Made by a program: the position numbers and the translations under genes. From Sphingosinicella sp041916975 (GTDB lineage: Bacteria > Pseudomonadota > Alphaproteobacteria > Sphingomonadales > Sphingomonadaceae): 64,000 nucleotides of DNA. The stretch covers positions 248,001-312,000 of the forward strand of contig NZ_JAYRYK010000001.1 of NCBI RefSeq assembly GCF_041916975.1, written 5' to 3'. Below, in pieces: positions 58,037-64,000 of this stretch. The notes below the pieces were generated by a model. The model was not told the origin of the DNA. It worked only from the letters and a program-made list of their open reading frames with translations, and ran no database searches. Every line of letters begins with the position of its first letter. Positions within the stretch are counted from its first letter, which is position 1.

Positions 58037-58261
58037 ATGGCCTTCATGCTCTCTGCCACGCTTTCAAGCCTGTTGCTTTTCGTAAGCCTCGCCGTGGTTG
58101 CTCACATGTTCGCGGATGCACGCGTCGCCATTGCGCGTGCGCTTCGCGGCGAAATCGATGTCGTGATTACGGAACGTCTGGTGACGGCGGTTGAGCCGAC
58201 GCCGCGTCCGTGCTCGGCTCCGCGGTATCGGGAATGGCAGCCGCTGCCGCTTGCCGCCTGA
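58037..58261 (+). CDS. SOS-regulated small membrane protein
   Basis: 74 residues; AAGGGG lies 9 bp before the ATG. One hydrophobic helix (about residues 5-25: SATLSSLLLFVSLAVVAHMF), then an arginine-rich amphipathic stretch (DARVAIARALRGE) and a Pro-rich end with WQPLPLAA. It overlaps the end of the convergent pssA gene by 95 bp. No family recognised. Two LexA boxes upstream make it a DNA-damage-induced inner-membrane protein; SidA of Caulobacter, a small SOS membrane protein that blocks cell division, is a functional precedent but no sequence relation was seen. Confidence 0.7.
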   Translation: MAFMLSATLSSLLLFVSLAVVAHMFADARVAIARALRGEIDVVITERLVTAVEPTPRPCSAPRYREWQPLPLAA

Positions 58262-59021
58262 CCTTGCGGTACGACAGGATCGCCATCGGGATCGTGGCGG
58301 CGTAGACCACGGAGATCAGCGAGAGCGTCATGTACGGCGCGGAAAGCAGCGCACCTGCGAACAATGCCACGCCAACGAGTGCCATGATCCGGTATTCGGG
58401 GCGGATGCGCACCGATTTCCACGAATAGGTCGGCAGGTTCGAGACCATCAGGAACGCGACCGTGCCGACGACGACGGCGGTCACGGCAGTGCCGACCTCC
58501 GAATAATGCGCGAAACGGGTCGGCTCCAGCCAGTAGTAGAGGAACATCGGGCTCAGAGTCAGCCCCGCACCTACCGGCGCGGGAATACCGGTGAGGAAGC
58601 CGTGCTTCTTGTGCGGCTGGTCGCTGACGTCGAGGTTGGCGTTGAAACGCGCGAGCCGCAGCGCACAGCAGACGGCATGGGCGAGCGCGACGATCCAGCC
58701 CGCGCCTGGAAGCTGCTCCAGCGTCCACAAATAGATGACGAGCGCAGGCGCGACGCCGAAGGCGGTGACGTCGGACAGCGAATCAAGTTCGGCGCCGAAG
58801 CGGCTCGCGCCCTTCAGCAAGCGCGCGACGCGCCCGTCGATACCGTCGAGCACACCCGCTACGACGATCGCGAGGATCGCGCGGTCGAAATCCCCGGCGA
58901 TGGCAAGACGAACGGAGGTGAGCCCCGCGCAGAGCGCGGCAATGGTGATGGCGTTCGGGATCAGCACCCGAATCGGGATCACCCGCTTCAGCCTGCGCGG
59001 CGGCTCGTGATCGACCTTCAC
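58167..59021 (-). CDS. pssA: CDP-diacylglycerol-serine O-phosphatidyltransferase
   Basis: 284 residues with six to eight membrane helices. The CDP-alcohol phosphatidyltransferase motif D-G-x2-A-R-x8-G-x3-D-x3-D is complete (LDGIDGRVARLL then FGAELDSLSD). Makes phosphatidylserine from CDP-DAG. The last ~30 residues (Ala/Pro/Ser-rich) are encoded opposite the small SOS gene. Overlaps psd by 4 bp. Confidence 0.94.
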   Translation of the reverse strand: MKVDHEPPRRLKRVIPIRVLIPNAITIAALCAGLTSVRLAIAGDFDRAILAIVVAGVLDGIDGRVARLLKGASRFGAELDSLSDVTAFGVAPALVIYLWTLEQLPGAGWIVALAHAVCCALRLARFNANLDVSDQPHKKHGFLTGIPAPVGAGLTLSPMFLYYWLEPTRFAHYSEVGTAVTAVVVGTVAFLMVSNLPTYSWKSVRIRPEYRIMALVGVALFAGALLSAPYMTLSLISVVYAATIPMAILSYRKVRRQAAAAAIPDTAEPSTDAASAQPPSPDVP

Positions 59022-59824
59022 TGGCTGACGCCGCGTAGCCGCTCACCTGGGGCGCCGGGACGGCCGATCACGGTTTCGCCGGCAACGGCGCGCTGGCCGA
59101 CCGCGACAGTGGGGACGGTGCCTGCGGGCAGGAACACGTCGACACGGCTGCCGAAGCGGATGAGACCGACGCGCTGGCCTGCACCGACGCTCTCGCCCGT
59201 GTTCACGAACTTAATGATCCGCCGCGCGACGAGGCCGGCGATCTGCGTGAAGCCGATGCGGCGCCCATCGGCGCCCTCAACGACGAAATACTGACGTTCG
59301 TTGTGCTCGCTCGCCTTGTCGAGCTCGGCGTTCAGGAACTTGCCGGGCACGTAGACGATGTCGCGGAGCGTACCCGCGATCGGAGAGCGGTTCACATGGA
59401 CATCGAACACGCTCATAAAAATCGAAACGCGCGTGAAGGTTCCCTCGCCGATGCCGCGTTCGCTACCGGAAATCTCGCGCGGCGCCGGAACCTCCATGAT
59501 CTGCGACACAAGTCCGTCGGCAGGCGAAACAACGAGCCCCGCCCCCTCGGGCGTGACACGCGCGGGATCACGGAAGAAAGCAAACGTCCAGACGGTGAGC
59601 CCCGCCGAGAGCCAGCCGAGGATGTTCCAGTCCGCGATAAACCAGAAGAATCCGGTGAGCACCGCCGCGAGCACCACGAACTTGTTGCCGTCCGGGTGAA
59701 TCGAGGGCGGAAACTTGTAGGTCGCCGCCGGTTCAGCGGGCGCAGGCGCGGGCGCCGCAGCGGCGGGCGCAGGCTGCGTTACGGGTGGCGTCACTGGCGG
59801 CTCGGGGGGTGTCGTGTCGTTCAT
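59018..59824 (-). CDS. psd: phosphatidylserine decarboxylase proenzyme
   Basis: 268 residues from the ATG at 59824; the open frame upstream is not homologous. An unusual Pro/Ala-rich N-terminal tail (about residues 5-35) precedes a hydrophobic helix and the short-type PSD core. The pyruvoyl self-cleavage site is the Gly-Ser of RFGSRVDVFLP near the end, and SIFMSVFDVHVNRSP is conserved. Converts phosphatidylserine to phosphatidylethanolamine. First gene of the psd-pssA unit. Confidence 0.95.
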   Translation of the reverse strand: MNDTTPPEPPVTPPVTQPAPAAAAPAPAPAEPAATYKFPPSIHPDGNKFVVLAAVLTGFFWFIADWNILGWLSAGLTVWTFAFFRDPARVTPEGAGLVVSPADGLVSQIMEVPAPREISGSERGIGEGTFTRVSIFMSVFDVHVNRSPIAGTLRDIVYVPGKFLNAELDKASEHNERQYFVVEGADGRRIGFTQIAGLVARRIIKFVNTGESVGAGQRVGLIRFGSRVDVFLPAGTVPTVAVGQRAVAGETVIGRPGAPGERLRGVSQ

Positions 59825-59985
59825 GCACCTATCTTTAGCCCCTGCGCGCGGGCGATGACAACGCGCAGGTTGAGAGAAAGCGGGCGGAGAGCGCCTTTGC
59901 CGCCCCCGCGCCTGTTGATCTTGGCCTTCGTTTCCGCCAAGAGCGTGCGCGAGTAAAAAACCCATACACGAACCAAGAGGTATCG

Positions 59986-61206
59986 ATGGCGAAGATCAAG
60001 GTGCAGAACCCCATCGTCGAGATCGACGGCGATGAGATGACGCGGATCATCTGGCAGTGGATTCGCGAGCGCCTGATCCTCCCCTACCTCGACGTCGACC
60101 TGAAGTATTACGATCTCAGCATCGAAAACCGCGACGCCACCGACGACAAGGTGACCGTGCAGTCCGCGAACGCCATCAAGGAGTTTGGCGTCGGCGTGAA
60201 GTGCGCGACGATCACACCCGACGAGGCGCGTGTCGAAGAGTTCAACCTCAAGAAGATGTGGAAGTCGCCGAACGGCACGATCCGCAACATTCTGGGCGGC
60301 GTCGTGTTCCGCGAGCCGATCGTCATCAAGTCCGTGCCGCGACTCGTGCCGGGCTGGACGGACCCCATCGTCATCGGTCGCCACGCATTCGGCGATCAGT
60401 ACAAGGCCACCGACTTCCTGGTGCCGGGTGCCGGCAAACTCACCATGAAGTGGACGGGCGAGAACGGCGAGACGATCGAGCACGAAGTGTTCGAGTTCCC
60501 CACCGCGGGCGTCGCCATGGGCATGTACAACCTCGACGATTCGATCCGCGATTTCGCGCGTGCGTCACTCAACTATGGCCTCGCGCGCCAATGGCCGGTG
60601 TACCTTTCCACCAAGAACACGATCCTCAAGGCCTATGACGGCCGCTTCAAGGACCTGTTCCAGGAGGTTTTTGACAAGGAATTCAAGGCACAGTTCGACA
60701 AGCTTGGCATTGTCTACGAACACCGCCTGATCGACGACATGGTCGCCTCGGCGCTGAAGTGGAGCGGCAAGTTCGTCTGGGCCTGCAAGAACTACGACGG
60801 CGACGTGCAGTCCGACACCGTCGCGCAGGGCTTCGGTTCGCTCGGCCTGATGACCTCGGTGCTGATGACGCCGGACGGCAAGACCGTGGAAGCGGAGGCT
60901 GCGCACGGCACCGTGACGCGCCACTACCGTATGCACCAGCAGGGCAAGGCGACCTCGACGAACCCGATCGCATCGATCTTCGCCTGGACGGGCGGCCTCA
61001 AGCACCGCGGCAAGCTCGACAACACGCCGGATGTCACCAAATTCGGCGAACTGCTCGAGCGCGTCTGCGTCGAGACGGTCGAAGAGGGCCACATGACGAA
61101 GGATCTCGCGCTCCTCATCGGCCCCGATCAGGCGTGGATGACGACCGAACAGTTCTTCGAGAAGATCGTGGAGAACCTCGACGCCGCGATGAGCAAGGAA
61201 TTCTAG
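59986..61206 (+). CDS. icd: NADP-dependent isocitrate dehydrogenase
   Basis: 406 residues, the homodimeric eukaryote-like type used by alphaproteobacteria. NPIVEIDGDEMTRIIW at the start, SPNGTIRNILGGVVFREPI (substrate loop), YDGDVQSDTVAQGFGSLGLMTSVL (metal Asp) and EAAHGTVTRHYR (NADP His) are all present (key parts quoted). TCA-cycle enzyme. AAGAGG precedes the ATG. Confidence 0.97.
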   Translation: MAKIKVQNPIVEIDGDEMTRIIWQWIRERLILPYLDVDLKYYDLSIENRDATDDKVTVQSANAIKEFGVGVKCATITPDEARVEEFNLKKMWKSPNGTIRNILGGVVFREPIVIKSVPRLVPGWTDPIVIGRHAFGDQYKATDFLVPGAGKLTMKWTGENGETIEHEVFEFPTAGVAMGMYNLDDSIRDFARASLNYGLARQWPVYLSTKNTILKAYDGRFKDLFQEVFDKEFKAQFDKLGIVYEHRLIDDMVASALKWSGKFVWACKNYDGDVQSDTVAQGFGSLGLMTSVLMTPDGKTVEAEAAHGTVTRHYRMHQQGKATSTNPIASIFAWTGGLKHRGKLDNTPDVTKFGELLERVCVETVEEGHMTKDLALLIGPDQAWMTTEQFFEKIVENLDAAMSKEF

Positions 61207-61222
61207 CGCCTTACGCGCTTTT
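61205..61222 (+). terminator. weak intrinsic terminator after icd
   Basis: Short stem AGCGC/GCGCT (61205-61209, 61215-61219) followed by a T-rich TTTTCT. It begins at the icd stop codon. Weak, so partial read-through is possible. Confidence 0.45.
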
Positions 61223-61261
61223 CTGCTGACGCCGTGGCGGCGGCCCCATTAGGATGCCGCC

Positions 61262-63052
61262 GTGGCCACAGATCCGCTCTTTTCGCCCGCGTTCCGTGAT
61301 GCGCTCGTCATCCTCGGCGCGACCGGGCTCGTTATACCCGCATTCCACCGGCTGCGGGTCAATCCAGTCATCGGTTTTATCATCGTAGGCTTGCTGCTCG
61401 GGCCGTCCGGCCTCGGGCGGTTCGCGGGCATTGCGCCGTGGATCAATTACGTTTCGATCAGCAGCCGCGATATCATCGAGCCCTTCGCCGAATTCGGCAT
61501 CATCCTGTTGCTGTTCTCCATCGGCCTCGAACTGTCTTTCCGAAGACTCTGGGATTTGCGGCGGCTGGTGTTCCTGCTCGGTCCCGCCGAGCTCGTGATC
61601 TCCGGCATGGTGATCGGCCTGTTGCTTTTCGAGTTCACGCCGATGGGCATGAGCGTGGCGCTGACGCTCGGCTTCGCACTTGCGCTATCATCGACTGCGC
61701 TTGTGCTGCCGATGACAGGCACACGCAGCGCGATCGGCAAACCCGCGTTCTCGATGCTGCTGTTCGAAGATCTGGCAATCGTACCGATCATCTTCATGCT
61801 TGGCGTCATCAGCCCGCTTCCCGGCAGCGATAATCCCGGCAACCTATTGAAAACCGTGGCACTCGGCGGCTTTGTGGTGGCCGTCATCCTCGTCCTCGGC
61901 AAGTTCCTGCTGCCGCGCCTGCTGCGGCAAGCGGCGCGCACCAAGAGTCCGGAGCTGTTCCTCGCTGTCGCGCTCGTCGTGGTGATGGCCGCCAGCCTTG
62001 CCACGAGCGCTGCAGGGCTGTCTCCTATCGTTGGTGCGCTCGTCGCCGGCCTTGCCATCGCCGAGACGGAATACCGAATGCAGGTGGACGTCACGATCGA
62101 GCCGTTCAAGAACCTCGCACTCGGCATCTTCCTGATGACGATCGGCATGAGCATCGATTTCGAGATCATCGTTCAGTACTGGATGCTGCTTATCATAGCC
62201 ATCGTTGGCGTGGTTCTGGTCAAGTCACTGGTAACGGGCGGCCTGCTCCGTCTTTGGGGTGCGCCGCGCGGCCTCGCCGCGAACATCGGCCTGCTCATGG
62301 CCTCACCGTCCGAAACGACATTGATCGTGCTTGCGGCCGCCCTTCAGGCCCGTGTTATCGACGCTGATACGGCTGCATTTTGGCAGATCGTTACCGCTGT
62401 CGGCCTCACCGCGACCCCGCTCCTTGCCCGGATCGGCAGCGATACCGCGCGGCGCGTGGAAGCGCCCCCGCCCGAAATCACACGTGAAGCTTCAGGGAGC
62501 GGCGGGCGCACGATCATCGCTGGCTACGGGCGCGTCGGACAGATGGTCGCCGACATGCTGACCCGCCATGAGCAGCCTTTCGTCATTGTCGATGCGGACA
62601 TCGACATGGTCGAAATCGGTCGCGAACGCGGACACGAGATCGTTTTCGGCGACGTTGCGCGCCCCGGCCTTCTCGATCACCTCGGCCTCGCGCAGGCCCG
62701 ATCGATCGTGCTCACGATGGACGACCCCGTCCAGCTTGTGGCTACAACCCGCAGCGTACGCGCCGCACATCCCGATCTCTGTATCATTGCACGCGCCAAG
62801 GACGCGGAGCACGCGGCTCAGCTCTACAAGGCCGGTGCAACCGATGCTGTGCCGGAAACGCTTGAGTCCTCCTTGCAGCTTGCCGAAGCGGTGCTGGTCG
62901 ATATCGGCCGCCCGATGGGTCTCGTGATCGCCTCTATCCACGAAATGCGCGAGATCAAACGCAACAAGATCAAGGCGATGGTACCGGACCTTATGCGCGA
63001 ACCGCTGAAGGCCGCATCACGATTGCGCCGGGGCGAGGAAACGGCTGAGTAG
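61262..63052 (+). CDS. CPA2-family cation:proton antiporter with TrkA-N domain (KefB-like)
   Basis: 596 residues from a GTG with AGGA upstream. About 12 membrane helices in residues 10-385 (for example VIGFIIVGLLLGPSGLGR), then a cytosolic RCK/TrkA-N nucleotide-binding domain from residue ~415 (IIAGYGRVGQMVADML). K+ or Na+/H+ exchange gated by NAD(H) or glutathione is expected. No separate TrkA-C domain is visible. Convergent with alaS. Confidence 0.92.
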   Translation: MATDPLFSPAFRDALVILGATGLVIPAFHRLRVNPVIGFIIVGLLLGPSGLGRFAGIAPWINYVSISSRDIIEPFAEFGIILLLFSIGLELSFRRLWDLRRLVFLLGPAELVISGMVIGLLLFEFTPMGMSVALTLGFALALSSTALVLPMTGTRSAIGKPAFSMLLFEDLAIVPIIFMLGVISPLPGSDNPGNLLKTVALGGFVVAVILVLGKFLLPRLLRQAARTKSPELFLAVALVVVMAASLATSAAGLSPIVGALVAGLAIAETEYRMQVDVTIEPFKNLALGIFLMTIGMSIDFEIIVQYWMLLIIAIVGVVLVKSLVTGGLLRLWGAPRGLAANIGLLMASPSETTLIVLAAALQARVIDADTAAFWQIVTAVGLTATPLLARIGSDTARRVEAPPPEITREASGSGGRTIIAGYGRVGQMVADMLTRHEQPFVIVDADIDMVEIGRERGHEIVFGDVARPGLLDHLGLAQARSIVLTMDDPVQLVATTRSVRAAHPDLCIIARAKDAEHAAQLYKAGATDAVPETLESSLQLAEAVLVDIGRPMGLVIASIHEMREIKRNKIKAMVPDLMREPLKAASRLRRGEETAE

Positions 63053-63080
63053 CCGGTAGACACACAACCGGAAGTCGGCG

Positions 63081-64000
63081 TTACGCCGCGAGCGCACCCT
63101 TCACCGCCGCGATGGCATCCGCCGCCTTGTCGCCATCAGGGCCACCGCCCTGCGCCATGTCCGGGCGCCCGCCGCCGCCCTTGCCGCCGAGCGCCGCGAC
63201 GCCCGCCTGCACGAGCGAGACCGCGTTGAAGCGTGCAATCAGATCATCCGTGACGCCGACGGCGATGCTCGCACGGCCCTCGTTCACCGCCACGATCGCG
63301 GCAACGCCCGAGCCGACCTGCTTCTTCGCCTCATCGACAGCGCCGCGCAGATCCTTCGGGTCCAGCCCATCGGCGACGCGCGCCACAAACTTCGTGCCCG
63401 CCACGTCTTCGGCTTCCGCGGCGGGAGCGGCACCCGCGCCACCACCAAGCGCCAACGCCTTCTTGGCGTCGGCGAGCTCACGCTCGAGCCGGCGGCGTTC
63501 CTCGACGAGCGCCTGCACACGTGTCGGAAGCTCGGCGGGCGCCACTTTCAACATCGCGGCGGCCTCGCGCAGCCGGTCTTCCTGCCCTTGCAGATAAAGC
63601 CGAGCAGCCTCGCCAGTCAGTGCCTCGACACGGCGCACGCCGGAAGACACCGCGCTTTCGCTGATGATCTTGACGAGGCCGATGTCGCCGAGCGCGCGCA
63701 CATGCGTGCCGCCACACAGCTCCACCGAATAATCCGCTTCCACATTGCGGCCCATCGAAAGCACGCGCACCTCGTCGCCGTACTTCTCGCCGAACAGCGC
63801 CATCGCGCCGGCTTCGATCGCGTCGGCATGGCTCATCAGGCGCGTGTTCACCGCCGCATTGCCGCGCACCTGCGCGTTGACGTCCGCCTCGACGAGCGCG
63901 ATTTCTTCGGGCGTCAGCGCCTTCGGGTGACTGAAATCGAAACGGAAGCGATCTTCCGCGACGAGCGACCCCTTCTGCGTGACATGCGCGCCGAGCCGAT
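63081..64000 (-). CDS. alaS: alanine-tRNA ligase, C-terminal part
   Basis: The last ~306 residues, in frame up to the window edge; the start is outside. Includes the editing-domain zinc ligand segment ELCGGTHV (C-x3-H type), FSHPKALTPEEIALVEADVN before it, SESAVSSGVRRVEALTG, a coiled coil and the C-Ala domain ending GGGGRPDMAQGGG (key motif). Charges tRNA-Ala and clears mischarged Ser/Gly. Partial at its 5' end. Confidence 0.96.
   Translation of the reverse strand, partial: RLGAHVTQKGSLVAEDRFRFDFSHPKALTPEEIALVEADVNAQVRGNAAVNTRLMSHADAIEAGAMALFGEKYGDEVRVLSMGRNVEADYSVELCGGTHVRALGDIGLVKIISESAVSSGVRRVEALTGEAARLYLQGQEDRLREAAAMLKVAPAELPTRVQALVEERRRLERELADAKKALALGGGAGAAPAAEAEDVAGTKFVARVADGLDPKDLRGAVDEAKKQVGSGVAAIVAVNEGRASIAVGVTDDLIARFNAVSLVQAGVAALGGKGGGGRPDMAQGGGPDGDKAADAIAAVKGALAA

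Noticed and set aside
1..64000. tRNA, rRNA, CRISPR, insertion sequences, prophage genes
   Set aside because: No repeat-spacer array, transposase, integrase or tRNA-like cloverleaf was seen in the intergenic regions; almost all space is taken by recognised genes.

Overview
The window is a dense, GC-rich piece of an alphaproteobacterial chromosome, most likely from a sphingomonad (order Sphingomonadales). The evidence is the gene order frr-uppS-cdsA-dxr-rseP-bamA-skp-fabZ with no lpxD/lpxA/lpxB after bamA-skp (sphingomonads replace LPS with glycosphingolipids), LexA boxes of the alphaproteobacterial GTTC-N7-GTTC type, and cysteine-free L31. About 64 protein genes are supported, two of them cut by the window edges. 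No tRNA, rRNA, CRISPR array, prophage or insertion sequence was seen.

1-18.7 kb is a catabolic island of CoA-thioester and redox enzymes. It holds the end of a PQQ/haem c alcohol dehydrogenase, SDRs, an enoyl-CoA hydratase, two long KstD-like flavoproteins, an acyl-CoA synthetase, a TesB thioesterase, a nitroreductase, an orphan 2-oxoacid dehydrogenase (E1a, E1b, E2), a VOC protein, a luciferase-like oxidoreductase, a CaiB/BaiF CoA-transferase and a FadH-like enoate reductase. The set fits breakdown of an alicyclic, steroid-like or branched carboxylic acid through CoA esters, but the substrate cannot be read from sequence. 18.8-23.9 kb holds miscellaneous genes (UPF0114, pirin, OsmC, quinone reductase, a second acyl-CoA synthetase, VOC). 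rpmE follows, then a cobalamin riboswitch heading a btuB-btuF-btuC-btuD uptake operon (24.3-28.9 kb).

28.8-35.9 kb is a leucine/isovalerate module (LysR regulator divergent from liuB-liuC-liuD-liuA, then a secreted RidA-like protein), followed by mobA. 36.4-47.0 kb is a minus-strand core cluster (read direction rpsB-tsf-pyrH-frr-uppS-cdsA-dxr-rseP-bamA-skp-fabZ): translation, UMP kinase, isoprenoid and phospholipid precursors, and outer-membrane assembly. 47.2-53.3 kb has a small secreted protein, a CYTH-CHAD pair, and etfQO-TPR-ispE. Between CHAD and ispE lies a consensus sigma-54 promoter placed to transcribe a short structured RNA that ends at a strong intrinsic terminator.

53.4-64 kb holds a family-4-like uracil-DNA glycosylase that has lost most of its Fe-S ligands, moaB, a large intergenic palindrome, a VOC gene divergent from a PA0069-type radical SAM gene across a LexA box, and an acyl-CoA ligase divergent from a 74-residue membrane protein behind two LexA boxes. 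pssA-psd, icd, a KefB-like antiporter and the 3' part of alaS complete it. The best candidates for undescribed biology are the sigma-54 RNA locus and the LexA-controlled small membrane protein.
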